A stretch of DNA of 64,000 nucleotides from the NCBI RefSeq assembly GCF_004011695.2, contig NC_082414.1:1116001-1180000 (forward strand). The letters run 5' to 3'. Source of the DNA: Ascochyta rabiei. Lineage: Eukaryota > Ascomycota > Dothideomycetes > Pleosporales > Didymellaceae. Shown one piece after another: positions 20,553 to 32,399 of the stretch. A program made the translations under genes and the position numbers. How positions within the stretch are numbered: position 1 is the first letter of the stretch; each line of letters opens with the position of its first letter. A model generated the notes under the pieces. It saw only the letters and a list, made by a program, of their open reading frames with translations, made no database searches and was not told the origin of the DNA.

Positions 20553-21395
20553 GTTGAATGGGCTGCGGTGGTTGAGCTTCTAGGCCGAGTACATTCAGCC
20601 TAGGCTTGGGTAGTGGGTGCGCAAGCGGCAGCGAAAAGAGTCGCCACCATGCAAGCGCCTTGTCCAGCTTGCTTGGAGGCTTCCCGAGGGTGATTGGCTG
20701 CTCCTTGGTCAGCTCCTTGTTCGCGCTTCGAGATCTTCGTCCTGGAGGCCGTGCTCGCCACCTGGTGAATCCTGGTCCCTCCTCTGCTTGCCAGGTGCCA
20801 GCCTCATCGTCTCTTCATCCATCCACCGTAGTCCGTCGGCGCGTGCGCATTCGCGTTCTTGCAGCTCTCGCCTGTGCACCGCTCCAAGTTACCCCCTGCA
20901 CATCACTCGACCACGGCGTTGTTCCCGTCTGCACCGCGGCTTTCCCCACGCACGCCGCGTGTAGGCAGTAGGTACTAGGTAGTGACATAAGTGCTGCTGC
21001 CAAGTCGTCGTTCCTGGCCTACCTGCCGACCCTAGACGCCCCCGTTTAGACCAGGAGCAAGACACATCCCATCCCCTGTGCGCCTGCACCTCCATTCTCG
21101 CTCCTCGCGGCGTCCTTTCTTCTGCTCTTCACCAGCAGCGACACCAAGCTGCCTGTTGCCTCTCTGTTGCTTTCGGACACTGCTCCACGAGGCTTCCATC
21201 GCGCACATCGGCGTTGCTGTTGCCCCGACACCCACCTGCAGCGCCCTACGCACGTCGTTCCCTTCTCAGGCATTCCAGTTGCATGCCGCGCACATCGCCG
21301 ACAACAACACCTGTTCTCCACTGGAGCTCGCCCTTTCTTGGACCCCTATAGCACGACACTCTCGCTAGCATCCTCCCCGCACACGCCCATTCACC

Positions 21396-23570
21396 ATGTC
21401 GGCGCCGCTGTCCCCTCGAGGGGAGAACCCGCCGCATCTTCGCCTCAACTCTGGATCGCACGACATAATCACAGACGACAACTCGCCGCCGCAAGCACGA
21501 CCGAGCACAGCACGATCAACTTCGGCGCGATCACTAACTACCTCCATCCGCCCTGGCACCGCTCCGAGCCCCGGACCCAACATCTACTCCAATGTCGGCC
21601 TGGCAGAATCCGGAGACCTGCTGCTCCCACCGCGCAAGTCCAAGATGAAGGCATTCCGAGACGAATCACCGTTGCGCTCCCCCTCTGCTATATCCTCACG
21701 GCGAACAAGTTGGGAGTCGGACATGTCATCGAGAGGTCCGTTTGCCTCGCCTTTCGACGACTCCAGGGCGCCCTCGCGTGCAGGCAGCGAAGAGGACTTG
21801 AACACACAGACGGTGTCGGAGAAATTCAACATTCACCCGTCTGCAGGGTTACTGCTGTTTCCAGAAGATGTTGAGGCCGATGACGCCCTGCATAACCCTG
21901 AACCGGGCGAGAAAGACAAGCGTGACTGCGACATCTTCACCAAAAGAGGAATGGTCAACTTGGGTGGTCTTGGGATCATGGTGATTGGCCTGCTCCTCTT
22001 GTTCATTGGATACCCTATCCTGTATGTCCAGCCTCTAACAGCCGTGTTCAATGTTCGGCATTCACTGACAAACTCACAGTACTTTCGTCGACAAGTTAAC
22101 GGAGAAGAAAGTTGGACCTTGCACAAACAATCCGCTCTGTATCGAGGGCAAAGAGCACGAGCCGCTTCTGACCAACCTGCGCAAGGGCCTGATCGATCCC
22201 GACACACCAGACTCTGCTATGTCACGCAAGTCGTATGATGGCTCCACACAAAACCTGGTTTTCTCCGACGAATTCAACACTGATGGCCGTACTTTCTACG
22301 ATGGCGACGATCCATTCTTCCAGGCCGTTGACATTTGGTACGGTGCTACGCAGGATTTGGAGGTATATGATATGAAACTCGAGGTTTACTACCAGGCACT
22401 GACATGACATAGTGGTATGATCCTGATGCGGTATCCACCGAAAACGGTACGCTCAACTTGAAATTTGACCTATTCAAGAACCACGGTCTCAACTACCGAT
22501 CGGGTATGATCCAGTCCTGGAACAAGTTGTGCTACAAGGGCGGCCATTTGGAGGCTAGTATCTCGTTACCCGGTAAGGGTGACGTTAGTGGATTCTGGCC
22601 TGGTTTCTGGACCATGGGCAACCTGGCTCGTCCGGGCTACCTTGGTTCGACCGAAGGCTTGTGGCCGTACAGTTACCACGATGAGTGCGACGTGGGAATT
22701 ACGCCGAATCAGAGTTCGTACGATGGTCTCAGTTTTCTCCCTGGTATGAGGCTTCCTGCCTGCACTTGCCCAGGCGAGGACCACCCCAGCCCCGGCAAAT
22801 CTCGCAGCGCTCCTGAAATCGATGCCTTGGAAGGCTCCGTCCATTTCCTTGGGCCTGGTGAAAGCAACGCTGTGGGAGTGGTATCCCAGTCTTTTCAGGC
22901 CGCGCCCTTCGACACCTGGTACATGCCGGATTATGGTAAATCTTTGCAAACCAAGTCGCCAACGCTTGCTAACATTCATCAGAACAACTGGAGATCTACG
23001 ATACCTCAATCACCATGATGAACGCGTACAAGGGTGGACCCTTCCAGCAGGCTATCTCTGGTCTGACCAACCTGAATAATGATTGGTATGATGGCAAGCA
23101 GTACCAGAAGTATGCCTTTGAGTACAAGACTGGCGGCGATGGTTTCATCACCTGGTACGTTGGTGACGACAAAACTTGGACCATGAAGGCTCCGGCTACG
23201 CGCCCCACTGGCAATATTGGAACTCGAACCATCCCGGAAGAGCCTCTAGCCATCATTGCCAACTTCGGCATGTCCAACAGTTTCGCAGCCATCGACTTTG
23301 CACAGATTGCTGCTATGTTGCCCGCCACGATGCGTATCGACTACATTCGCATCTACCAACCTGAGGGTAGCGAGAGCATAACCTGCGATCCAGATGGCTA
23401 CCCCACAACACAATACATCAAGAACCATCCGGATGCTTACCAGAATCCCAACCACACAGAATGGTATGTACCGCATCATAGCTGAGGTTGAACGATACTA
23501 ACCGATATATAGGAAATCGACAGGGTTCCCTTGGCCGAAGAACTCATTCATGCACGATTGCGACAAATAG
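21396..23570 (+). CDS. kre6: Skn1/Kre6-family beta-1,6-glucan synthesis protein (GH16-like)
   Basis: Five exons: 21396-22021, 22080-22362, 22413-22935, 22983-23463, 23513-23570; 656 residues. Kre6/Skn1 are type II membrane proteins of the secretory pathway needed for cell-wall beta-1,6-glucan. A Ser/Pro-rich cytosolic N-terminus of about 185 residues is followed by one membrane segment ([20 protein letters not shown], about 189-208) and a lumenal glucanase-like domain. That domain starts [20 protein letters not shown] and includes [10 protein letters not shown], the GH16-type EIDALE (about 438-443) and a C-terminal TGFPWPKN ending. Lumenal Cys residues and N-glycosylation sites (NQSS, NHTE) fit. 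The last exon encodes only 19 residues but carries the family's conserved tail, which supports the final intron. Kre6 versus Skn1 cannot be separated; moulds usually have one or a few such genes. Confidence 0.93.
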
Positions 23571-25714
23571 GTCAATCGAGCATTCTTTCCTTCTTCTCTC
23601 GTCAAAGACTGCTGGAAAGTTCTTTGACGGGATCTTTTAACGTCGGCGGATCATTTGTTTACGACGAACGACAATACCCCAGATCGATTACCGCAAAAGC
23701 ACGTAATCATAGACGTTTCCTTCTTTGAGCTATATCGCATCTTCTTGGTGGCATTTCCCCCAGGTCGCATTCGCATTGGATTCAACAGACGGATCTATGC
23801 GACATCTCATGCGTAGACCATCTCATCGCGGCCGATTACCGGGATATGATGAGCCGCAGACGCTGCTTTGCCTCAGCACCTAGGACGCCAAGTAGTAACC
23901 ACTGCTTTGAAGGATTTTCTTCGAGCACCACCTGCGCTGCTCACCATTGGAACGGAACATATCTGGAGCATCCGCATCTCGGCGTCTCGCAGCTCTGGCC
24001 CGTACCTCTCATCATATATATGGCGCCTTTGTATATCATGGCTGTTCCCTTCTTCATTGCATTTGCAGCATTGTACAAAATCAGCATTTTAAGAGATTGT
24101 TGCAATTGGGTTTCTTTTTTTCCAGCATTTCTACACGCGCGTACTTTGCCATTTCTGGGGGTTGCTGTAGGCGAAGCTTTGAATATTGGAGTTTGCGCTG
24201 GATGGAGTCACGAAGGGCCGAACTATACTCCATTGACAGGCGTTTACGTAATAATAGGGGAGTGATAATCACGTGGAGCGGTGATGCCGAAACGAGGGGA
24301 TGGAACAAGAGTAGCAGATGAGATAAAATTCGAATATCCTACAACACAAGAAAAGAGCGTTACTTTAGAAAGTACACGTAGGTGGTGTGGGCTGCCCATG
24401 GATCGATGTAAGCGGAATCTATGCTATCCTTGGGGATTGCAGTCGATGTGTCTCTCCCACTACTCAGCCACCCACGAGCACTCGACACTCCCTTCCGTAG
24501 CGCAACCTTGTACATACCAGAGAAAGCGCAATACATTGATCAGCATCTTGGACATGTGTGGTCAAGCTTGCAGTGTCAGTTCAGTTCGACAGCGCGCACA
24601 AGTCAAATACCCAGCACCTTCGCATTGCCAAAGCGGATTGCTGAAAACGCGAACAAGATGAACAAGGGCTCCTCAGTATGGATCTACAGCCAGCGCTGGC
24701 GTGGAGCTCGTAAGTCGCTGTAGTTGCTTAGTTTACCGTGGGGAAAGATCGATGACGATGGCCATCGATGGAATGTTTGACACTGTAGGCGTACGCTGTG
24801 ACAAGTCCCGTCCAATAGCAGAATAATACTTGTATTGGCGACACGAGGCGATGTTCTGGAAACCGTTGCCGGGCTTCGTAGAGAAACTGGGGTCTAGAAG
24901 GGACATCCAAACCGCGTTGAAGCATGTCAATATATGGTTCGATTCCTCTGGTCAGGAATGCAAGTATAGAGCGTCTATTTTGCGCCATCGCGCCTACTAG
25001 GCTGTTCTTCTTGATCAGATCAGAACCTACACAATGCCATAGAGCAGCGCTCAAGAAAGGGCCTGCCCACCTAGAGTTGGTCTTACTGGTCTCTCAAGCG
25101 CAAAACCAAAGGCCGTTCGCATGCCACAAAGCTGCAAGTTTACCAAGTATACCACTCTGGCTCATGCCGGTTGCACAGCGCATCCCCACCAATCCGAGCC
25201 AGGGTACAGCAGACTCAGAGCCACATGCAACTGAAGCTAGGCTGCACAGCCCATTCACACTAACCTTGTTCCGTCACTTTTCCCGCCCACGCCTTGAAAG
25301 ACTTGAGTTTAAATAACGTTAAGTTCATCGCAACGGAAGAAACAGAGCGGCCTACAATAGCACCAACATGGAGCGTCAAGGATCTCTGATTGTCTGGCTA
25401 GGCAAAAGAGTCTGCACAAGGCAACGTATGCATGGTCGACTGCTGCAAGGCTTTGTCTCGCCTAGCGGCTCTCTCAAAGCCTTGGGGCTTCACGTGAAAG
25501 GAGGACACACCTTGGTCGATATTGGATAGTCCTTCGAAACGCTGCAGGGCTTTCGAGGTTTTCCAGCAACCTCCGGGATTTTGAACCTGCTCTTAGCACT
25601 GCTCATGGGTCGACCAAAGTGCTACACGACCGACTGTGACGGGATATTGCCAGATGCCAGTTGGGCCGACTGCTTGGCCATGCACGATATGCTGCCACCG
25701 CGCCTGCAGAAACT

Positions 25715-25746
<32 letters not shown>

Positions 25747-27149
25747 ATATCTGTCAATGACATAATTCACATCATAGAGTTTCAAGGACGTCTTGTTCAG
25801 CGCACTTCAAGGTCCTGGAGTGAAGAAGCGGCACATTCCAACCGAGATGCGCGTTTTCAACAGCCGGCGAAGCTGGGATAACGTCCTGCTATTGGACTTC
25901 TGGGAGATCGAGAACGAGCATGCTAACCGCGCTGTCTCGCTCGACCACTGCGGCTCGCTGAGCTGACACCAACCACTAAAAAGAAAGTGCTGAGTGGAAG
26001 CCATGTTCGTCTCCAACGAAACTTGACGATCAGCAAGGCGACGGAGGACTTGCCCTGCGAGAGAACTCAGCAGCGGTGGGCCGTTGCAACATCTTCGCTT
26101 TCACGTGCTCGTTTTTTCTACAATGCTAGACGTTGTCAAGGCGCGGAGTCGATCGGTAGAGCGATTGTATCGCGACCTGTGATCGAATTGGAATACTTGC
26201 GATTGTAGCGCTTATGGTCAGATATGGCGTGTTTTTGTTACTCACACCACGCCCGCTAGAGGGTCCGGAAGTGTACTTTGCGAGGCCTAGATAATGATTG
26301 TATGCAGCGTCCGGGGCGGCGTACAACATGTGTCGTCCTCCATGGACAGCGAGATTGGCAAGTGATGTGGGAGGGAAACGACGATTGCCGTTTGGATCAA
26401 AAAAAAAGGGGGAGGAACACAATGTGTAGCCAAGTATCCGCGAGAAGACTCCCTTGGAGACCAGGAAAAGTACAGCATGATAGTAAAGAGCAAATGTGGC
26501 TGAAAGATATAAGTTTTTGAAGAGGAAGGTAGTGACCCTTAGAGAATGTTAGACTGCATGTTAGCAACTGCATCTGGTCTGCAGCAGGAGTGATTGCAAG
26601 CAACAACTACACGGAGGCATCCTTGATGCTCGTTAGATCCTCAATGCTCAGGAATCTGGTGTTGCATCGTGCACGGTGTATAATGTGGAAAGACATCGAG
26701 AGGAACTGTCTTGTAGATATCTGGAAGTGATCGAGCGAGCGGTCGAGCAATTCGTGAGTACGAGTGCAGGTTGTAATGTACAGACCGTATCGTGGGAGGA
26801 GCGTGGTTGGGAGACTGGTTCCATCGGTCATGTCAGAAGAGACTGCTTGTGACTGACAACTAAGCGGTTCGAAAGGTGTTTAGGAATGAGCACGGAAGGA
26901 GCTGTGAATGTGGCACACAGTAGGTCGCGATGCCTGTCACTGTGAGCAACTCTACGCTGTGCACGAGTTCGACAAAAGTGATGGTTTTGTTCATGATCGT
27001 GCCATTTCTTTGTGTGAAATCCTGTAGACTCCATGATCGTTACAGGACAGGTATCCGAATGCTCCCACAGACCATTTCATTCGTATGATGGCTGCTGATG
27101 CAGAGAAACACGCTCGAAGAACTCCACCATCCCTTTGCCCAATGTTCCC
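23571..27149. other. Long spacer without a supportable gene
   Basis: About 3.6 kb. Frames are short and overlapping; the longest (24284-24661 plus and 24924-25316 plus) show no domain. It holds a CT dinucleotide tract. AT-rich patches occur near 24000-24300, with no transposon signature. Confidence 0.55.
25712..25746. repeat. (CT)n followed by (CG)n microsatellite
   Basis: About 13 CT units run directly into five CG units; the alternating CG part could adopt Z-DNA. Confidence 0.9.
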
Positions 27150-27644
27150 TTAAACCTCAGCAATCTCCCGGAGACGACGGATGGTCGACCTTGTGGCGGC
27201 GGCAGCGGGGGTACTGTGGGCGCGTGTTAGCCTTGTTGATGCGGTATTGCATCGCGCAGTCGAATCGTCGTATCGAGGTGTACGATGCGCGGTGCGGAGC
27301 GAGATCGCTTACGAGACGGTGTAAGCACCACCAGCGGTGGTCTTGCGGCAGGAGCGGCAGTTCCAGATACCGACGGCCTGACGCTTGACAGCGTTCTTGC
27401 CGCAGAACTGGCACACGTAGCGGGCGTGCTGTGTGACCTGGAGAGAGCGTCAATGTTGCGTCCTTTAGGCGCTACGGATTTCCGGGTGTGTACGCACTTC
27501 CATCTTCTTGACCTGCTTACGGAGCGAAGCACCGTAACGGGTACCGTACTTTCCGGTGATGCCGACCTTCTTAGTGCCTACATCGTAATCAATATCGTCT
27601 TCTTATCGTTCCAGCGGTTAAGGGGGAGCCGTACGCTTGGTCAT
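27150..27644 (-). CDS. rpl43: 60S ribosomal protein eL43 (L37Ae)
   Basis: Four exons on the minus strand: 27644-27635 (10 nt), 27577-27498, 27437-27313 and 27213-27150, giving 92 residues, the same length as yeast Rpl43. It begins [20 protein letters not shown] and includes [10 protein letters not shown] and the zinc-binding pairs CQFC and CRSC (four Cys spaced C-X2-C...C-X2-C), then [11 protein letters not shown] and a tail ending [10 protein letters not shown]. The zinc-ribbon protein sits near the E-site of the large ribosomal subunit. The first exon carries only three codons and one base; the splice restores R4, and all four exons are needed to recover the family sequence. Multiple introns near the 5' end are usual for fungal ribosomal-protein genes. 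Confidence 0.96.
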
Positions 27645-28059
27645 TTTGGCGGTGTTGTGTGGGTTGATGGGTTGACGAAGTCGAAAGTTTCGTCGTTCAA
27701 TTTCGATCGTGTGGGCAGCGGCTTAGCGGGATCCTTGGCGACGCCTTGCCTAGTTGGGCGCAGATTCTAGACGGATCAACCCTCACCGACATAAGCGAGC
27801 GCGCGGATCCGCATCGACAGCAACATCAACAACATCAATCGAGGGATGAGACGAGAATTGATAAGCTGGAGTTGCGAGCTGGACGCACGCACAAGGCGTC
27901 CCGCACGAGGTGGAAGAGAGTCTTGGAAATGATCAATACTGCTTAGGCACCACAGCACTGATGATGTTGGAAGAAACGCTATACAGAAGCGATGTAATGT
28001 AGGCAGTACATTCTTGTGGAGCTTGCAGAGGGGTTTGAATATTCCCAAGCATATCTACA
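27645..28059. promoter_or_regulatory. rpl43 promoter / pop1 3' region
   Basis: 415 bp between tandem minus-strand genes: promoter and leader of rpl43 plus the 3' end of pop1. Contains a short CAACAT repeat (27822-27838). No obvious TATA element. Confidence 0.5.
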
Positions 28060-30555
28060 CTACACGACTTCCCACCTCGCAAGCCTACCTATAGTGCGCC
28101 CAGGCTCCCTGACAATGCAGATGTGATCCTCCTTCTGTCCGGCTTCTCTAGTACCAAGAGTAATTTTGTGGAGAGCGAGATTGGCAACAGCAGTCGGCAT
28201 GCCCTCAGCCAAATTGTAGTTGCCCGTCGTGACAAACCCAATAAGATCTGTTTCGTCAGGAACTAGAGGATAGTCGTTGTCTGCTGCCGTCGGGACGTTC
28301 TTCTTTGTCGCTGGTGGCTCGAGTAGATTACCAGCAAGCTGTCTTCGTCGCAGATGCTCAGGGACGTCATCGCCGCTGCGAGTTTGCTGCCTCCTTGGCA
28401 CGCCATTTGTATTGGTCTTCGGACCTGGCATTAGCGATAGCCATCTGCTTCGAAGCTCTGAGTTGTTCGAGGGCAAGCGATAGACTCGAGAACAATCGAC
28501 AGGGTACCCGCGCCCCATTACTGTGATCTTGACAGTAAGAAGATAAGGTAGCTTAAGGCCAGTAGAAGGATCCCCTGCACCTTTGGTCGCCTGAGCTGAA
28601 GAGAGCTGACGGAATGGCGAGACCAACTTCTCAATCCCGTCCTGCACTGTTGTCGGTTCTGCAGGCCCATCTGGCAGTAACCGTGCCCACTCGCAGGCCC
28701 AAGGGTCGCCAATCTCACCTTTCCTCCCGTTACCAAGATCAATGGTAGACCATTCAATTCTCTTGCCCTTCGGCCGCTTTGTCCAGTCGTGCTTCCTTAC
28801 GTCTCGTTGCTTCAGCTCCCATGCCCAGCCAGCAGCGGTACCGGGACAATCGTACGGGAAGCTCGGCACCGAGCGTTCGAACGTAACCTGTCGCTTCTCC
28901 TTCAGTCCACCAAAGCGATTATTACCTCCAGTGGATACGGGGTAGCGCATGATGCCTCGCCATACGGGCATGACGCATTTCCAAGGAAGCAAGATGGTCC
29001 AAGAATTACTCTCTCTCGAGACGTAGGTGAGCATAGGGATCCGTGGATCGGTTGGTCTCGGCTCTGGATATCCACCAAGCGTATTCGCACTCTGTCTTCG
29101 GTTGATGGACTTCTGCGACGGCAGTGTCCTCTGCCCTTCTAGTCGAGCAGCGCGGCTGAAGATGGAGGGCGAGGTCAAAGTGTTGTCAATGGGCCAGGCA
29201 GCGAGTGTCTCAATCAGGGCCGACAGATTTGGGGGTGTCGTAGATGGTGTAGGGGGGTCTCGAAGGCGAGGATCTGAGACGTCGAACGCAAGCAATGCGC
29301 CCGCTGGCAGAGTGCCAGGATCTGTGACTGAAGCAAGCGTAGACCATAGTGACTGAGGCGCGTCAGGCGCAGCGTCAGAGGCAGCTGGATGCAATATGGA
29401 GCACAGCGTCTCTGCCGCTGCAGGGCCCATGATCTCAATAGACCCAACCTCGAATCGGAGGTCTTCGACAGCAACTGCCGGCCTTTGAACCTTTGAGATG
29501 CGGATGACTTCGTTCCAAATCTGCAGAAACGCACTTGGGTGTACCCGAATGAATATTTTCCTTTTTTTGCCAACTGCATCAGGCGCGCACCAAACGACCG
29601 TCACGTGGGCGATCCGCTTCAGAGGCTTCGCATCTCTCTCGTGTAACCAGCCTTCGCAGATTCTCGTGCCCTGCCTCCACTTTTTCGCCTTGCCGCGCCC
29701 TTGCCATGGATCTTCAGCATCTTCAGCGCCAAAGTGAAGCCCTTTCAGCAGCCCAACGATGCTGTCTTCCACGCCCTCGAGCCCAATCGTCGACATGTAG
29801 CTCATGTCCCAGGCAACGGCTCCGCGCTGGACTGCAGCCCGATGGGTGAGGCGGTATGCCTTTACGACTGGCGCAAGTGGGATCGCGAACCGCCAGAGCG
29901 GGTCCTTCGGTTCGGTCATACGTGCGCGTTTGGTGTGCCATATGTGTGTTGGTAGCCATGTCTTGTCTCGCTGGCGTCTGCGAAATCGTGAAGGAGGCGT
30001 GGCGGGCGTGGCGAGCGACGGGAACCTGGGCTTGGCTTTTGGTGTTTTTGAGAGGGGTTGAACTTTCTCTGCTCCTGGTTTAGTCCCCACCGGCTCACTG
30101 CCTTTCTTTCTCTCTCTCTGCGCCCGCGCCTTCTTGCTCTTTTCGATGCCCTCCTTCCTGAGGTGCTTCTTCTTGCCCTTTCCAATTCCACTGCCACTTG
30201 TGCCCCGTGTTATCGGCGTGTTGTCCTCCTTGGCTTCCTGACGTGCTTGTCTCCTCAGCCGCTTTGGTACGCGATTCGGGTTGTGGCTTGCAGTCCTTCT
30301 GCGCAGGTCTCTAGGCACATCTTGGAAAGCTCTTCTCATCAGCCCCTTCTTCGCCGCCTTCATCGCCCCCTCCAGCGACTTGATCTCATTTTCGTGTGAC
30401 TTGAGGAAGTTCTTGACATTGACTTCGCCATTGGGGTACGCGTTCCTCGTCGGTATCGTGGGGATGTTGTGCTGTGGCTTCTGGGGAAAGCGAGCGCGTT
30501 TTGCATGCGGCGCACTGTCTGAGTTCTGCTTCCTCTTCTTTGAAGCGTCGGCCAT
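28060..30555 (-). CDS. pop1: RNase P/MRP protein subunit Pop1
   Basis: One uninterrupted exon, 831 residues. Pop1 is the largest protein of RNase P (5' tRNA maturation) and RNase MRP (pre-rRNA processing) and acts in the nucleus and nucleolus. The diagnostic basic block MRRAFQDVPRDLRRRTASHN / PNRVPKRLRRQARQEA lies at about residues 72-107, within the conserved POP1 N-terminal domain. LTHRAAVQRGAVAWDMSYMS, a central CVMPVWRGIMRYPVSTGGNN (POPLD-like) and a C-terminal GFVTTGNYNLAEGMPTAVAN segment follow. I chose the ATG at 30555 (MADASKKRKQ); the frame is open 21 codons further but without an ATG. The N-terminus is Lys/Arg-rich, consistent with RNA binding and nuclear import. Confidence 0.93.
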   Translation of the reverse strand: MADASKKRKQNSDSAPHAKRARFPQKPQHNIPTIPTRNAYPNGEVNVKNFLKSHENEIKSLEGAMKAAKKGLMRRAFQDVPRDLRRRTASHNPNRVPKRLRRQARQEAKEDNTPITRGTSGSGIGKGKKKHLRKEGIEKSKKARAQRERKKGSEPVGTKPGAEKVQPLSKTPKAKPRFPSLATPATPPSRFRRRQRDKTWLPTHIWHTKRARMTEPKDPLWRFAIPLAPVVKAYRLTHRAAVQRGAVAWDMSYMSTIGLEGVEDSIVGLLKGLHFGAEDAEDPWQGRGKAKKWRQGTRICEGWLHERDAKPLKRIAHVTVVWCAPDAVGKKRKIFIRVHPSAFLQIWNEVIRISKVQRPAVAVEDLRFEVGSIEIMGPAAAETLCSILHPAASDAAPDAPQSLWSTLASVTDPGTLPAGALLAFDVSDPRLRDPPTPSTTPPNLSALIETLAAWPIDNTLTSPSIFSRAARLEGQRTLPSQKSINRRQSANTLGGYPEPRPTDPRIPMLTYVSRESNSWTILLPWKCVMPVWRGIMRYPVSTGGNNRFGGLKEKRQVTFERSVPSFPYDCPGTAAGWAWELKQRDVRKHDWTKRPKGKRIEWSTIDLGNGRKGEIGDPWACEWARLLPDGPAEPTTVQDGIEKLVSPFRQLSSAQATKGAGDPSTGLKLPYLLTVKITVMGRGYPVDCSRVYRLPSNNSELRSRWLSLMPGPKTNTNGVPRRQQTRSGDDVPEHLRRRQLAGNLLEPPATKKNVPTAADNDYPLVPDETDLIGFVTTGNYNLAEGMPTAVANLALHKITLGTREAGQKEDHICIVREPGRTIGRLARWEVV

Positions 30556-31073
30556 GGTTCCTCGGCCGGTGTGGAGCAGCGAGGAATGCGACAGTGTGAC
30601 AGCCAACGGCTGCACCAAATCGGTGAGTTTCTGAAAACTAGCGAGTCATAGCTCCGGGCCCGGCCTAGCGTCATCCGCGTGATTCGCGTGATTCGCGTGC
30701 GTCCACCATTTCATCCGGTGCACAACTTCCAAACAAACAACTAGTACGAGACAATGCAGGGCCGCTGATAGCCATGTGTTTCAGAACGCCTGCCCTATCA
30801 CGAAAGCAAAGTCGAACAGCGCATCACACGATGTTCATCTCGGTTCTGGCACTGAAATCCACTCCGCTTGCCCCTAGCAACCTGCAGGGAGGGCCTGCAG
30901 CTGCGCCTCGGCCAACCCTGGGACCTTGTCCAAGACAGCCTCTCTCTTGCGCGCAATCGTAGCATTCTTTCTTCACAACACGCTCGTCGTCATTCATACA
31001 CGCAACAATACCTTTGTCTTGCTTGACACCTGACACCTGACACTCTTCGAAGCAGACAATTGACACACTTGAA
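30556..31073. promoter_or_regulatory. Divergent promoter, pop1 / J-domain-like gene
   Basis: 518 bp shared upstream region. A GATTCGCGT direct repeat (30679-30700) and a TGACACC repeat just before 31074 (31025-31042) are visible; function unknown. Confidence 0.5.
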
Positions 31074-31946
31074 ATGATGTCCTACACCCCCCTCCCAGAG
31101 CCTTCTCCGCACATGCTCCGTATGCAATTCAGCCCACAGCGGAAACGTCCTACACACAGCCGCACCGAATCAGAAATCATCCCGCGACCCCTCAGTATCA
31201 TGTCAATGTCGCCCAGCAAACGATCCTCTGTCTACGTTTCCGAAGCCTCTACACTCCTCTCACATCGCAACTCTGTTGTTTCTCCCGTAGGAAAATCACC
31301 CTACGATTCATTCTTCTCGCCTACCAGCGACCCCGCGATACTCCTCTCGCCCGAGCCCGCTGAGTTTGTCGACCACTACACCATCCTTGAATTAGGCCCG
31401 GAGGCCACAGTCGACGAGATCAAAGCTTCTTTCCGTCGTTTACGCGTAGCATACTTCCAGAGCGATGCAACAAAGTACCGCGCATTAACGACTGCACTGG
31501 AGCTGCTGGCGGACGAGGAGGCACGAGCAGAGTACGACGAGATATACCGTGCGCGGGCAGGAGGTGCACCGACACCTATAACACCGTACTCGAGTCTACC
31601 AGCTGGTCTTGAATCACCGAAACACGGGAGGAAAGACAGTGGGCACAGCGCTGGAAGCTTGCAGGAGGATGTGGACATGATGCGTGTTCCGGAGATTCCG
31701 GAAGAGGACGAGGAAGAACAGATTCACGAAGAACCCCAAGATTTACGAACTGATGACCCCAACTGGGCACTCAAGCGTCACCACCGCGTGTTCGCCAACT
31801 ACGAGCCTTTCTACGGCACCGAACCCTACGATTCCTTTGTACCTGTTTTGATGGCCTACGAGACTTACTCCAGGCACCCGCGACTGCGATGTAGACGACC
31901 AAGTTACATCGGTGACGGACTAGCGCGGAATGCTATGCCATGTTGA
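31074..31946 (+). CDS. J-domain-like protein lacking the HPD motif
   Basis: Single exon, 290 residues. Residues 1-95 are a Ser/Pro-rich disordered region. Residues 101-160 (starting DHYTILELGPEATVDEIKAS, then FRRLRVAYF) follow the helix I and helix II pattern of DnaJ J-domains, ending in ADEEARAEYDEIYRA like helix IV. Where J-domains carry His-Pro-Asp, needed to stimulate Hsp70 ATPase, this one reads FQSDATKY, so it is unlikely to be a normal Hsp70 co-chaperone. An acidic segment (PEIPEEDEEEQIHEEP) and a C-terminal region without known domain follow. No signal peptide or zinc finger. Two ATGs lie in a row at 31074 and 31077; either could start. Function unknown; structural J-like adaptor is inference. 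Confidence 0.7.
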   Translation: MMSYTPLPEPSPHMLRMQFSPQRKRPTHSRTESEIIPRPLSIMSMSPSKRSSVYVSEASTLLSHRNSVVSPVGKSPYDSFFSPTSDPAILLSPEPAEFVDHYTILELGPEATVDEIKASFRRLRVAYFQSDATKYRALTTALELLADEEARAEYDEIYRARAGGAPTPITPYSSLPAGLESPKHGRKDSGHSAGSLQEDVDMMRVPEIPEEDEEEQIHEEPQDLRTDDPNWALKRHHRVFANYEPFYGTEPYDSFVPVLMAYETYSRHPRLRCRRPSYIGDGLARNAMPC

Positions 31947-32399
31947 TTTTGGTGGTGTAGATAAAATGGTAGGATAGCGTCCGGGGTCACCCATGTCTGT
32001 TGCATAGTTGTCGCGTTATAGCGTTGAATATTATTACTCATTGTTGTCTTGGATACGTAGACTAGTTGACTTGACAACACCTCCGACTTCAGGCAGCCAT
32101 GTGGCAATGACCAACACTGACTAACAAATACAGCGTCGTGCGAAAACTTCACGCGGAGCGGCCAAAGAGCGGTGAAAGAAAGTAAACTGAAGATGCCGAT
32201 TCTTGGCCGTTGATTTCACAGTACTTCGCTGTATTTACAAAGTGTAGCGCAATGCTAACAGCAAGATGATAATATGTGTGGACTTCATAAGGATCGTACA
32301 AGGCCGCAATGGCTCGGGAGAGTTCTCTCTTTAATCCAGGTGGGCGGGCATGCACTAAGAAAGCACAGCCTTTCCACCTTGAGCAAACGTGTCAAACAT
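31947..32399. terminator. Convergent 3' intergenic region
   Basis: 453 bp between the convergent 31074 and 32400 genes. AT-rich (ATAATATGTGTGG, GTTGAATATTATTACTC) as expected for two 3' ends. No coding signal. Confidence 0.5.

Larger units (their letters stand above)
19113..21395. other. Spacer between 18379 gene and skn1
   Basis: About 2.3 kb with no supportable gene. It contains the 42-bp inverted repeat (19325-19530) and a short AACATGG/AACACGG repeat (20497-20552). The last 350 bp before skn1 are pyrimidine-rich and probably its promoter and leader. Confidence 0.6.

Noticed and set aside
24880..24950. tRNA-like B box (GGTTCGATTCC) near 24934
   Set aside because: No A box at the right distance and no 7-bp acceptor stem can be drawn.
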